From Corallococcus macrosporus DSM 14697 (GTDB lineage: Bacteria; Myxococcota; Myxococcia; Myxococcales; Myxococcaceae), in assembly GCF_002305895.1 (NCBI RefSeq), contig NZ_CP022203.1, positions 6,234,001 to 6,298,000 of the forward strand: DNA of 64,000 bases. The letters run 5' to 3'. Each line of letters starts with the position of its first letter. Position 1 is the stretch's first letter. The notes beneath the pieces are model-generated. The model was not told where the DNA came from and did not search any database. It was given only the letters and a program-made list of their open reading frames with translations. Positions 25,008 to 33,460 of the stretch are shown here, piece by piece. Position numbers and translations under genes: made by a program.

Positions 25008-25656
25008 GGACCGCCTGCCCCTCCTCTTCTGGCTCTGGATGCTCTTCTTCGCCGTCAACGCCCTCTGGGCGCTGGCGCAGGCCGCCGTGGCCAGCACCCT
25101 GGGCGTCCGGCCCGTGTCCGTCGTCCTCGGCTACGGCCCCACCCTGCTCTCCGCCCGCCTGGGGAGCATCCTCTGGGCCTTCCGCCCCCTGGCGCTCGGC
25201 AGCGCGGTCAGCTTCGACGAGCCCTCCGCCGAGGGCGCCGCCGCCAGGAGCCGCCTGCTCCAGCTCGCCCCGCCCCTGCACGCCGCCGTCATCCTCCTGC
25301 CCTGGGTCCTCCAGGTCGCCATCGCCATGGCCTGCCTGGGGCCCTCGGAGGGCCTGCGCCACTTCCTGAGCGGCTTCGCCCTCCCCTTCGAGCCCTCCCT
25401 GCTCCCCGGCCGCGTGGAGCGCTTCCTGGCGCTCCTCCAGGACGGCGACCTGCTCCGCGCCTGGGGCCTGATGAGCGCCAAGCTGGCCGCCCTCAACCTC
25501 CTGCCCCTGCCCGCGCTCGCCGGAGGCACCTTCCTGCTCCTCCCGTGGCGCAAGGGCTACCCCGTCTGGGCCGGCCTGCTCGGCATCCTCGGGCTGCTGG
25601 CCGCCATCCCGTGGGCCCTCTACGTGCTCTACGTGGTCGTCAAGGCGCTCGTCTGA
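25006..25656 (+). CDS. Degenerate M50 (site-2-protease-like) membrane protein
   Basis: A 216-residue membrane protein, with AGGGA 8 bases before the ATG. The segment LGVRPVSVVLGYGPTLLSARLG... RPLALGSAVSF follows the RseP/S2P pattern GVRVexFsiGFG ... LiPLGGYVkm, and LNLLPLPALAGG matches the NLLPxPxLDGG motif. By alignment with RseP the zinc motif HExxH falls on WALAQ (Trp21, Ala22, Gln25), and the metal-binding Asp of LDG is Ala172, so no protease activity is expected. It may be a non-catalytic relative with a scaffolding or sensory role; that is inference. Confidence 0.65.
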   Translation: MDRLPLLFWLWMLFFAVNALWALAQAAVASTLGVRPVSVVLGYGPTLLSARLGSILWAFRPLALGSAVSFDEPSAEGAAARSRLLQLAPPLHAAVILLPWVLQVAIAMACLGPSEGLRHFLSGFALPFEPSLLPGRVERFLALLQDGDLLRAWGLMSAKLAALNLLPLPALAGGTFLLLPWRKGYPVWAGLLGILGLLAAIPWALYVLYVVVKALV

Positions 25657-25659
25657 TGC

Positions 25660-26295
25660 CTACGCCTGGCGCTGCAACGCCAGCCGAGCCCCCAGCACCA
25701 CGAAGACGCCGCCCGTGACGCGCTTCTGCCACGCCGCCACCCGCGGGTTGCGCCGCATCCAGCCCCCGAAGGCCCCCGCCGACGCCGCCAGCACCACCAG
25801 CCACGACGTGCCCGTGACGGAGAACATCAACCCGAGCCCCAGGAACTGGAGCCCCGTCGAGCCCGCGGACGCGTCCACGAACTGCGGCAGGAAGGCCAGG
25901 AAGAACACGGCCACCTTCGGGTTCAGCACGTTGGTGACCACGCCGTCGCGGAAGATGCGCCGCAGCCCCAGGGCCGGGAGCGCCCGCACCTCCTCGGGGG
26001 CCGCGTCCGGGGCGCGCAGCATCTGCACGCCCATCCACACCAGGTAGGCCGCTCCGCCCCACTTCACCACGGTGAAGGCCAGCGCGGACGTCGCGAGCAG
26101 CGCCGACAGGCCGAAGGCCGCCGCCGCGATGTGGAACAGGCACCCGACGAAGATGCCCAGCGCGGAGACGATGCCCGCCTTGCGCCCCTGCCCCAGGCTC
26201 CGGGCCAGCACGTACATCGTGTCCGGCCCGGGCGTCAGGATGAGCGCGAGCACCGCCAGGAGGTATGCGGTGAGGCGGGTCAAATCGAAGAGCAT
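25660..26295 (-). CDS. LysE/RhtB-family exporter
   Basis: A 211-residue protein with about six membrane segments. The family's opening is clear (AYLLAVLALILTPGPDTMYVLARSLGQGRKAG), with the TPGPD motif near residue 22, and later VVKWGGAAYLVWMGVQML and NPKVAVFFLAFLPQFVD. Members export amino acids or similar small molecules; the substrate is not deducible. It converges with the M50-like gene, leaving 3 bases between the two stops. Confidence 0.9.
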   Translation of the reverse strand: MLFDLTRLTAYLLAVLALILTPGPDTMYVLARSLGQGRKAGIVSALGIFVGCLFHIAAAAFGLSALLATSALAFTVVKWGGAAYLVWMGVQMLRAPDAAPEEVRALPALGLRRIFRDGVVTNVLNPKVAVFFLAFLPQFVDASAGSTGLQFLGLGLMFSVTGTSWLVVLAASAGAFGGWMRRNPRVAAWQKRVTGGVFVVLGARLALQRQA

Positions 26296-26384
26296 GGTGG
26301 CGACTCCAGGAGGGGCATGCCGGCCAGGCCCCGTGTCCCGTCACCGTACTCGCCGGAGCCCGCCGCGAAAAGCGACGCCCAGCC

Positions 26385-27221
26385 TCAGACGGGCGCGCGC
26401 GTCCCCGCCCGCTCGTCCGCGATTCGCGCCTCACGCTCGCGCCGCAGCGCCCGCTCGGCCTCCTCCGCGCTGATGGGCACGGAAGGACGGAACACCGTGC
26501 GGTACACCGCCGCCGCGGTGGCGCCTCCCAGGAGCGGGGCCACGATGAACAGCCAGAGCTGCCCCAGGGGCACGCTCCCCGCGAACACCGCCGGCCCCAG
26601 GCTGCGCGCCGGATTCACCGACGTGTTCGTCACCGGAATCCCCACCAGGTGGATGAGCGTCAGCACCAGGCCAATGGCCAGCCCCGCGAAGCCCACCGGC
26701 GCGCGCGCGTCCGTGGCGCCCAGCACCGTGAAGACGAGCAGGAAGGTGAGCACCACCTCGGTGAGGAAGGCCGACCCCATGCCAAAGCCGTCCGGCGAGG
26801 CGGCACCATAGCCATTGGTCGCCAGCCCCTGCGCCGCCACCGAGTAGCCCCCGGGCATGCCCCCGGCAATCAGCAGCACCACGCCCGCCGCGACGATGGC
26901 CCCCGCGCACTGCGCCACCATGTAGCCGGCCGCGTCCTTGCCCTCCATCTTCCCCGTGAGCAGGAGGCCCAGCGTCACCGCCGGATTCACATGGCAGCCG
27001 GAGATGGGCCCAATCACGTACACCATGGCCAGCAGCGACAGGCCAAACGCGAGCGCCACGCCCTGGAAGCCGATGTGGTCCCCCGCCAGCACGGCCGCCC
27101 CGACGCCGCCCAGCACCAGGACGAACGTCCCGATGAACTCGGCAACGTACTTCCGGACGGCTTCATGTTGGTGGTGCTTGCCAGCCCGAGCCAGCGCGGC
27201 CCTGTCCGTGGTTGCATCCAT
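26385..27221 (-). CDS. Aquaporin-family (MIP) channel
   Basis: A 278-residue channel with six membrane helices and both half-helix motifs: CHVNPAVTLG and SVNPARSLGPA. The Arg after the second NPA is present. The residues around the pore look more like a water channel (AqpZ type) than a glycerol facilitator, since the Asp that follows the second NPA-R in glycerol channels is Ser here. It has a charged C-terminal tail (EEAERALRREREARIADE). Single gene with its own upstream region. Confidence 0.9.
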   Translation of the reverse strand: MDATTDRAALARAGKHHQHEAVRKYVAEFIGTFVLVLGGVGAAVLAGDHIGFQGVALAFGLSLLAMVYVIGPISGCHVNPAVTLGLLLTGKMEGKDAAGYMVAQCAGAIVAAGVVLLIAGGMPGGYSVAAQGLATNGYGAASPDGFGMGSAFLTEVVLTFLLVFTVLGATDARAPVGFAGLAIGLVLTLIHLVGIPVTNTSVNPARSLGPAVFAGSVPLGQLWLFIVAPLLGGATAAAVYRTVFRPSVPISAEEAERALRREREARIADERAGTRAPV

Positions 27222-27590
27222 GGTCCGCCTCGTTTCGCGCGCCCAGACGCCACGCCTCAGCGCATTCTTCCAGGCACGCTGTCCATGAACCGGGAGACGA
27301 CAACGCGGAGCACCGCGTCACGGCCGCTGAGCGGCCCCACGTGCGCGGCCCACGGCCCTCCGCCTCCCCTGACATACACAGACACGCACGCTTTGACTTT
27401 CAGGCGCGGGCGCATGCCCCCACGAGCCCCCCTTCCAAGACACAAGGCACAGGGGGCGGTGTGCCCACGGTGAGGCCAGCGGTGATGACTGTCCGAAAGT
27501 CGCAGCCATTCCGAGGGCAAGCCCGCTCAAACAAGCTATTCGCGCTAACATTGGAAAAACGCACAACCCAATCGTGCGTTTGGAGGAAGC
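27222..27590. other. Intergenic region between aqpZ-like gene and small lipoprotein
   Basis: No gene recognised. It holds the first copy of a repeat (27355-27410) that recurs before the next lipoprotein gene, and presumably the divergent promoters. A GGAGGAAGC ribosome site stands just before the ATG at 27591. Confidence 0.5.
27369..27405 (+). repeat. Intergenic repeat, copy 1
   Basis: Begins CTGACATACACAGACACGC and continues CGCTTTGACTTTCAGGC. It agrees with 28108-28144 at 35 of 37 positions, and weaker similarity extends on both sides (CCTCCGCC before, G-rich after). It lies 186 bases before the small lipoprotein gene at 27591. Confidence 0.8.
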
Positions 27591-27863
27591 ATGAAGACGT
27601 TCGTCATCGCAGGCGCGCTTGCTGCTGGGCTCCTCTCAGGATGCGGCGGAGTCGGAGAGAACGGACTGGAGGCTGATTCGCCGAGCCTTGCCACTCGGGA
27701 AGACCGCCTCCTCTGCCTCTCGGACTTCGCCGTCAGGTATTACAGTGACGCGACCTACACCACCCAGGTCGGCTACGAAACCTGCTGGTGCGGCGGCACG
27801 CCTCAGCGTGAAGGCATCCGCACCTCGTACCGTCAAGTGCTTTGGGACAACCCCTGTCCTTGA
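27591..27863 (+). CDS. Small secreted lipoprotein (DUF6289-like)
   Basis: A 90-residue protein with a signal peptide and lipobox (LAAGLLSGCGG, Cys18). The mature part contains YYSDATYTTQVGYETCWCGG...TSYRQ, a pattern I associate with the small DUF6289 proteins of myxobacteria, with three further Cys that could form disulfides. Function unknown. It is followed by a strong hairpin at 27869-27899. Confidence 0.75.
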   Translation: MKTFVIAGALAAGLLSGCGGVGENGLEADSPSLATREDRLLCLSDFAVRYYSDATYTTQVGYETCWCGGTPQREGIRTSYRQVLWDNPCP

Positions 27864-27868
27864 CGACG

Positions 27869-27899
27869 CGGCCCGCTCCAGCGCGCCTGGAGCGGGCCG
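27869..27899 (+). terminator. Hairpin after the small lipoprotein gene
   Basis: A perfect 12-bp stem, CGGCCCGCTCCA pairing with TGGAGCGGGCCG across a 7-base loop, starting 6 bases after the stop codon. There is no T-run after it, so it may act as an RNA-end stabiliser or a weak terminator. Confidence 0.6.
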
Positions 27900-28107
27900 T
27901 AGCCCCATCGGGAAGACACCCACCGCACGCCGCCGGGCCTACCACGCTCAGGCGCCACGTCCTGGGTGCGTCAAGGCCACATGGGGCAACACGCCAACTC
28001 GAGTGAGCGAGGCGCGCACGGGCCGACGAGTCCCCTCGGGAAGCGGGGTCAGCGTCACCCACGGAACCGCGCAATCCTGGGTTTCGGGCGCCTGCCCTCC
28101 GCCGCTA

Positions 28108-28144
28108 CTGACATACACAGACACGCCCGCTTTGACATTCAGGC
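28108..28144 (+). repeat. Intergenic repeat, copy 2
   Basis: Second copy of the 37-base repeat, ending 52 bases before the start of the next small lipoprotein gene. It contains TTTGACA, but no convincing -10 follows at 16-18 bases. Confidence 0.8.
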
Positions 28145-28195
28145 TGGGGGGCGACAGCCTGGATGGGCCGTCCCCCCACCTCGAAAGGACTTGTC

Positions 28196-28465
28196 ATGAA
28201 GGCTGCAACGCTGCTGCTCGCGGTGACGACGCTGCTGTCCGCGGTTGGCTGTGGTCCGGTGGATGCGCCGGAGGCGGAAGCCGACCTGGGCCAGCGCGAG
28301 AGCGAGCTCTACAACTGCGACACGCTCAAGTACCCCTGCCCCAACGGCAGCTTCATCCGGTGTCCCTCGGGCACGCAGTCGTGCGGGATGTACACGACGT
28401 GCTCCCTCGACTGCGATGGCCTCGAGGTGCGCTGCGACTTCGCCGACCTCTGCCCGCTCATGTAG
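28196..28465 (+). CDS. Small cysteine-rich lipoprotein
   Basis: An 89-residue protein with signal peptide and lipobox (LLSAVGCGPVD). The mature domain carries six or more cysteines (NCDTLKYPCPNG, RCPSGTQSCG, CSLDCDG, RCDFADLC), suggesting a disulfide-stabilised fold. The start is the ATG behind GAAAGGA; an in-frame ATG at 28163 would misplace the signal peptide. Unknown function. Confidence 0.75.
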   Translation: MKAATLLLAVTTLLSAVGCGPVDAPEAEADLGQRESELYNCDTLKYPCPNGSFIRCPSGTQSCGMYTTCSLDCDGLEVRCDFADLCPLM

Positions 28466-28564
28466 CGACGGGCAGCGGCGTGAAGCGCCGCGGCCCGTGC
28501 CGAGCATCCCCTGAAAGCCGGTGCGGCGCCGCGCACAGCGGGCGGCGCCCACACCCGGCCGGGA

Positions 28565-29098
28565 CTACTTGTTCTTCATCACCCCGATGAAGGGGATGTT
28601 CCGGTACACCTCGCCGTAGTCGAGCCCGTAGCCGACGACGAAGAGGTCCTCGATGACGAAGCCCTTGTAGTCGATGTCCACCTTTGTCCGGGCGCGCGCG
28701 GGCTTCTCCAGCAGCGAGCACACCTTCAGGGACGCGGGGTGCCGGGCGCGCAGGTTCTCCAGCAGGAACTGCATGGTGAGCCCGGTGTCGATGATGTCCT
28801 CGATGACGAGCAGGTGCTTGCCGGCCATGGGCTTGCTGACATCCGTGGTGATGCGCACCTCGCCCGTGGACTCGGTGCCGCCCTGGTAGCTGGACACGCC
28901 CAGGAACTCCAGCTTCACCGGCAGGTCGATGTACTTCGCCAGGTCGATGGCGAAGAACGCGGAGCCCTTCAGCACGCAGATGAGCGTCAGGTCCTTGCCC
29001 GCGTAGTCACGGGTAATCTCCGCGGCGAGCTCGCGCACGCGCGCCTGCAACTTGTCCTCGGGAATCAGGACTCCGACTTCCTGCTCGTAGAACGCCAA
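28565..29098 (-). CDS. hpt: Hypoxanthine phosphoribosyltransferase
   Basis: A 177-residue purine salvage enzyme that joins PRPP with hypoxanthine or guanine. The PRPP motif reads VIEDIIDTGLTM, with LICVLKGSAFFAIDL and the substrate-loop region SSYQGGTESTGEV, and FVVGYGLDYGEVYRN near the end. It is the last gene of the tdk-upp-hpt set on the minus strand, 11 bases after upp. Confidence 0.93.
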   Translation of the reverse strand: MAFYEQEVGVLIPEDKLQARVRELAAEITRDYAGKDLTLICVLKGSAFFAIDLAKYIDLPVKLEFLGVSSYQGGTESTGEVRITTDVSKPMAGKHLLVIEDIIDTGLTMQFLLENLRARHPASLKVCSLLEKPARARTKVDIDYKGFVIEDLFVVGYGLDYGEVYRNIPFIGVMKNK

Positions 29099-29109
29099 GG
29101 ATTCCTCCG

Positions 29110-29925
29110 CTACACGTACGCGTTGTTCATGATCTCCCCGAAGCCGCCGCCTCCGGGGACGATGTACTGCCGGTCATCCAGGCCCCGCTCCTTCTCCCAG
29201 AGCGCGCCCGGCTCGGTGCCGAACACCTCCGGCGGGGACAGGCCCCGGTCCAGCCGGAGCGCGTAGATGATGACGTCCGGATGGTCCGTGGTCATCTTCC
29301 GCAGGTACTCCGGCGTGACGATGAGGTTCAGGGTGATGATGCGCCGGGGCTTGCCCGGCACCTTGTTCTTGTAGAGCGAAATCGCCGTGGACAGGCTGCC
29401 CCCCGTGGCCCCCATGGGGTCCGGGAAGAGGACGAAGGCGTCGTCCACGTCGCCGCCAATCTTCGCGCCGCCAATCTCCGAGCCCACCACCGCCTCCGCG
29501 GCGTCAATCATGCGGCTCATGATGATGTGGTCCTGGCGCACCACCGTCGGGTCCAACGTGGCGTTCATCAGGTCGTACGTCACCTGCGACGGCAGCGTGC
29601 CCGCCCGGGCGATGTTCACCGTCACCACGCGCACCTGCGGGTCGATGACCTCGCCCTGGTAGAGGCCCTGCGGCGTGGAGTCGATCATCCGCGTGGGCAG
29701 GCTGACGTTCTTCCGCGGGAACTCCGCGTTGAGCACCGTCTTCACCAGGTCCACGTACAGCGTCTCCACCAGGCGGTTGATCTGCGGCTGGATGACGCCC
29801 TTCGAACACAGCGTGGCCAACTGGGTCAGGAGAAAGGGATTTCCCACCAGGTGGACCTGAGGCCCATAGTGGTGGGTCATCTCGTTCAGCCTGAAGGGAA
29901 CGTTGGAGTACAGGGTGTCGCGCAT
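29110..29925 (-). CDS. upp: Uracil phosphoribosyltransferase
   Basis: A 271-residue enzyme making UMP from uracil and PRPP. The PRPP-binding motif is FPDPMGATGGS, and the end carries the uracil-binding signature DRQYIVPGGGGFGEIMNN. It is longer than the usual 210 residues, mainly through an N-terminal extension and the long segment before the PRPP loop. It starts 15 bases after tdk. Confidence 0.88.
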   Translation of the reverse strand: MRDTLYSNVPFRLNEMTHHYGPQVHLVGNPFLLTQLATLCSKGVIQPQINRLVETLYVDLVKTVLNAEFPRKNVSLPTRMIDSTPQGLYQGEVIDPQVRVVTVNIARAGTLPSQVTYDLMNATLDPTVVRQDHIIMSRMIDAAEAVVGSEIGGAKIGGDVDDAFVLFPDPMGATGGSLSTAISLYKNKVPGKPRRIITLNLIVTPEYLRKMTTDHPDVIIYALRLDRGLSPPEVFGTEPGALWEKERGLDDRQYIVPGGGGFGEIMNNAYV

Positions 29926-29940
29926 CCGTTCAGCTCCCGC

Positions 29941-30540
29941 TCAGTCGAACAGCTCCAGCGTCTGGGGCGGCGTGCCCTCCGCCGGCTCCGCCACGTGACA
30001 CTTGCGGCAGCGCGGCTCGTACGCGCCCGCCGCGCCCACCACCACCCGCTCACCACTGGACACGATGCGCTGGGAGCGGTTGGCCGGATTCCCACACACC
30101 ACGCAGATGGCCAGCTCCTTCGTCACGTACTCCGACACCGCCATGAGCTGCGGCATGGGTTCGAAGGGGCGCCCCTGGTAGTCCTGGTCCAGCCCCGCGC
30201 AGATGACGCGCAGGCCCTTGTTGGCCAGCGCCTCCACCACGGCGACGACTTCTGAACCGAAGAACTGCACCTCGTCGATGCCCACCACCTGCGTGTCCGG
30301 GGCGAGCCTGTAAAAAATCTCTTCAGCCCGCTCGATGGCGGTGGACATCACCTTGAGCTGGGAGTGGCTCACCACCGCGGATTCGTCGTAGCGGTTGTCG
30401 AGCCGCGGCTTGAAGACCTGCACCTTCTGCTTGCCGTAGACGGCGCGCTGGACGCGGCGGATCAGCTCCTCCGTCTTGCCGGAGAACATCGAACCGCAGA
30501 TGACCTCTATCCACCCGATATCTTTGGGGAATTGATGCAA
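29941..30540 (-). CDS. tdk: Thymidine kinase
   Basis: A 199-residue type II thymidine kinase. Walker A is VICGSMFSGKTEEL, the DEVQFF lasso region reads VGIDEVQFFG, and the structural zinc is held by CVVCGNP and CRKCH. First gene of the salvage operon, which recycles thymidine, uracil and hypoxanthine in one transcript. About 190 bases separate it from the divergent gene at 30735. Confidence 0.95.
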   Translation of the reverse strand: MHQFPKDIGWIEVICGSMFSGKTEELIRRVQRAVYGKQKVQVFKPRLDNRYDESAVVSHSQLKVMSTAIERAEEIFYRLAPDTQVVGIDEVQFFGSEVVAVVEALANKGLRVICAGLDQDYQGRPFEPMPQLMAVSEYVTKELAICVVCGNPANRSQRIVSSGERVVVGAAGAYEPRCRKCHVAEPAEGTPPQTLELFD

Positions 30541-30734
30541 GGAACGCTCACGGGCCGGGGGCGGAAGGGGCGCGGATAGTCTGCCACGACCCCAGGGGAG
30601 TCAACTTCCCGCCATGCCCGTCCCATAGCTGAATCGACCGCGGATGTCGCCCGCTTCCTCGCCTGCCCACGCGCTGCCCTCCCGGGCGTTGGCAAGGCTC
30701 TTGAAAGGCTCTGCCTTCGGACCGGCGAAGGGGG

Positions 30735-31115
30735 ATGGGCGTGGCGGCGACGATTGAACCGATGCAGGGCGGGGCGTGGGGCAACAGGGCTTCCTTCTAT
30801 CTGTCACCGGCGTCCGTGGCGCTGCTGACGCTGAACCTGCTGGACGGGCTCTTCACCCTCTTCTTCCTGCAGTTGGGTGTGGCCGAGGAGCTCAACCCCA
30901 TCATGCGGGTGGCCTACGAGCAGTCCCCGCTCTTCTTCATGTTCGCCAAGCTGGTCATCGTGAACGCGGGCCTGTGGCTCCTGTGCATCCACCGGCACCT
31001 CAACGCCAGCCGCATCGCCATCCGGTTGGGCGCGGCGGTGTATGCCGTCATCGTGGTCTACCACCTCGCGTTCCTGACCCACCTGGTCATGCACTGGCCG
31101 CAAATGCTGCCCTAG
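30735..31115 (+). CDS. Small membrane protein (DUF5658-like)
   Basis: A 126-residue protein with three to four membrane segments. The first, ALLTLNLLDGLFTLFFLQLGVAEELNPIM, fits the NxxDxxxT...G..E.NP pattern of DUF5658. The start could be 30735 or the ATG at 30762. No operon partner is apparent; function unknown. Confidence 0.7.
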   Translation: MGVAATIEPMQGGAWGNRASFYLSPASVALLTLNLLDGLFTLFFLQLGVAEELNPIMRVAYEQSPLFFMFAKLVIVNAGLWLLCIHRHLNASRIAIRLGAAVYAVIVVYHLAFLTHLVMHWPQMLP

Positions 31116-31249
31116 CCTCCACTCGCAGCGGCCGACTGTGGGTGCATTGAACAGTGGCGCGAATCTCCCTCGCGCCCGCGCTTGCATTTAGCACCCGGTA
31201 TGTCCCAGGCTTCCCTTCAGCTCCGACCTTTCGGGTTCGGGGGGGGACC

Positions 31250-31549
31250 ATGAACATCACCGACGTCCGGGTGTTTCCGGTCGAAGAGGACAAGCTCAAG
31301 GCGTACGTCACCATCACCTTGGACCACTGCTTCGTCATTCGCGATTTGAAGGTCATTCACGGCTCGACCGGGCTCTTCATCGCGATGCCAGCCAAGAAGC
31401 GGAAGGATGGGACGTACAAGGACATTGCCCACCCGCTCAACGCGGATACGCGGAGTCAAATGGAACGCGTCATCCTGATGGAGTACGAGCGACACCTTCA
31501 TCAGGCGCAAGCCGGGATGCTCGTCGCGGCACCAGCGGACCTGGACTAA
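31250..31549 (+). CDS. spoVG: SpoVG-family RNA/DNA-binding regulator
   Basis: A 99-residue protein with the full SpoVG core: MNITDVRVFPV, LKAYVTITLDHCFVIRDLKVI, GLFIAMPAKKRKDGTYKDIAHPLN. In Firmicutes and Borrelia these proteins bind nucleic acid and adjust sporulation, division or virulence; the role in this lineage is not known to me. The ATG follows a run of seven G. prs begins 48 bases downstream. Confidence 0.93.
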   Translation: MNITDVRVFPVEEDKLKAYVTITLDHCFVIRDLKVIHGSTGLFIAMPAKKRKDGTYKDIAHPLNADTRSQMERVILMEYERHLHQAQAGMLVAAPADLD

Positions 31550-31596
31550 CGACTTCTTTCCTTCCGTCCGCGTCCAGGTTAGTCAGCGGCCCCACC

Positions 31597-32547
31597 ATGC
31601 AGCCGCGTGACTTCAAGGTGTTCGCCGGGAACTCGAATCCCGGCCTGGCGCATCGCATCTGCGAGTACCTCAAGCGCCCTCTGGGCAAGGCGGAGGTCGG
31701 CCGGTTCTCTGACGGGGAGATACACGTCGAGATCGGCGAGAACGTCCGCGGCCACGACGTCTTCGTCCTCCAGTCGACCTGCCCGCCGGCGAACGACCAC
31801 CTGATGGAGCTGCTCATCATGTGTGACGCGCTCAAGCGGGCGAGCGCCGGCTCCATCACCGCCGTCATCCCGTACTACGGGTATGCCCGTCAGGACCGGA
31901 AGGTGGCCCCGCGCACGCCGATCACGGCGAAGCTCATCGCGGACCTGCTGGAGTCCGCGGGCGCCCAGCGCGTGGTGTCCATGGACATGCACGCGGGGCA
32001 GATCCAGGGCTTCTTCAACATCCCGTCCGACCACCTCTACGGCTCGCCGGTGTTCCTGGAGGACCTGCGCAAGCGCTTCCCGGAGTCGCAGGAGCTGGTC
32101 ATCGTGTCGCCGGACGCCGGCGGCGTGGAGCGCGCCCGCGCGTACTCCAAGCGGCTGAACACGGGCCTGGCCATCATCGACAAGCGCCGCCCCCGCCCCA
32201 ACGCGTCCGAGGTGATGAACCTCATCGGTGACGTGAGCGGCAAGGACGCGGTGCTGGTGGACGACATGGTGGACACGGCCGGCACGCTCGCCCAGGCCGC
32301 CGCGGCGCTGAAGGCCAAGGGCGCCCGCCGGGTGGTGGCCTACGCCGTCCACCCCATCCTGTCCGGCCCGGCCATCCAGCGCATCCAGGACTCGGTGCTG
32401 GAGGAGGTCGTCTTCACGGACACCGTGCCGCTGTCCCCCGCGGCGCAGGCCTGCACGAAGATCCGCACGCTCACCACCGAGCGCCTCTTCGGCGAGGCCA
32501 TCGCCCGCATCCACCGCGCCGACTCGCTCAGCACGCTGTTCGTCTGA
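31597..32547 (+). CDS. prs: Ribose-phosphate pyrophosphokinase
   Basis: A 316-residue enzyme making PRPP from ribose-5-phosphate and ATP, the substrate of the hpt and upp products encoded nearby. Motifs: RFSDGEIHVEIGENVRG, PYYGYARQDRK, VSMDMHAGQIQGFF, and the PRPP loop VLVDDMVDTAGTL. Length is typical. rplY follows on the same strand. Confidence 0.96.
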   Translation: MQPRDFKVFAGNSNPGLAHRICEYLKRPLGKAEVGRFSDGEIHVEIGENVRGHDVFVLQSTCPPANDHLMELLIMCDALKRASAGSITAVIPYYGYARQDRKVAPRTPITAKLIADLLESAGAQRVVSMDMHAGQIQGFFNIPSDHLYGSPVFLEDLRKRFPESQELVIVSPDAGGVERARAYSKRLNTGLAIIDKRRPRPNASEVMNLIGDVSGKDAVLVDDMVDTAGTLAQAAAALKAKGARRVVAYAVHPILSGPAIQRIQDSVLEEVVFTDTVPLSPAAQACTKIRTLTTERLFGEAIARIHRADSLSTLFV

Positions 32548-32719
32548 GCCGGCGCCCGCCTGCCCGCCGGGTGGCTTGACTCCAGGCCCTCCGGCTGGCA
32601 TGTGCACGCTCTTCCAGCGGTGGCCTCCCAAGGCGCCGTCTTCGGGGCCCACCAACGGGGTGGGATGCCGAGGGCGCCAAGGCCGCCGCTGGCACCCGCA
32701 GTCCCCATCAGAGGATTCC

Positions 32720-33379
32720 ATGTCCGTCGATACCCGCACCCTCGAGGCGAAGCCGCGTGAAGGTTCTGGCAAGGGCGTTGCCCGCCGCCTGCGCGCGCAG
32801 GGCCTGATCCCCGCCGTGGTCTACGGCAAGCACCTGGAGAAGCCGGTGCACCTGTCCGTGGACCCCAAGGCGGTCCGCCAGGCCATCAACACCCCGCACA
32901 AGTTCAACACCCTCATCAACATCAAGGTGGAGGGCGGTGACCGCCAGGTGCTCCTGAAGGACTACCAGATGGAGCCCGTCACCCGCGCCATCCTGCACGC
33001 GGACTTCCTGGACGTGCGCCCCAACGAGCAGGTCAAGGTCAACGTGCCGCTGGTGCTCACCGGCCGCGCGCAGGGCGTGGCGGACGGCGGTCTGCTCACC
33101 CAGGCCCGCCGTGAGATCGAGGTCTGGTCGCTGCCCGCCTCCATCCCCGAGCGCATCGAGGTGGACGTGACGCCGATGAAGATCACCGAGGTGCTCCACA
33201 TCAACGATGTGAAGCTGCCCGAGGGCGTGTCGGTGAAGACGAACGTCAACTACACCCTGGCCGTCATCAGCGCGCCCGAGGCCGCGGAGGCGGGTCCGGC
33301 GGCGGCGGCCGCGGCGGCGGCTCCGGCCAAGGACGCGAAGGCGGCCGCGGCCCCCGCGAAGGCGGCGGCGAAGAAGTAG
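32720..33379 (+). CDS. rplY: 50S ribosomal protein L25/Ctc, long form
   Basis: A 219-residue member of the CTC branch: an N-terminal L25 domain (EAKPREGSGKGVARRLRAQGLIPAVVYG) that binds 5S rRNA, followed by a C-terminal TL5-type beta domain and an Ala/Lys-rich tail. The order prs-rplY-pth is widely conserved. Confidence 0.94.
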   Translation: MSVDTRTLEAKPREGSGKGVARRLRAQGLIPAVVYGKHLEKPVHLSVDPKAVRQAINTPHKFNTLINIKVEGGDRQVLLKDYQMEPVTRAILHADFLDVRPNEQVKVNVPLVLTGRAQGVADGGLLTQARREIEVWSLPASIPERIEVDVTPMKITEVLHINDVKLPEGVSVKTNVNYTLAVISAPEAAEAGPAAAAAAAAPAKDAKAAAAPAKAAAKK

Positions 33380-33460
33380 GCTGTCGTCACCCGCTGTCTT
33401 CCTGGAGCGGGGCTGGCCCGGTAGGGGGCTGGCCCCGTTTCTCGTTTCGGGAGCCACGTC

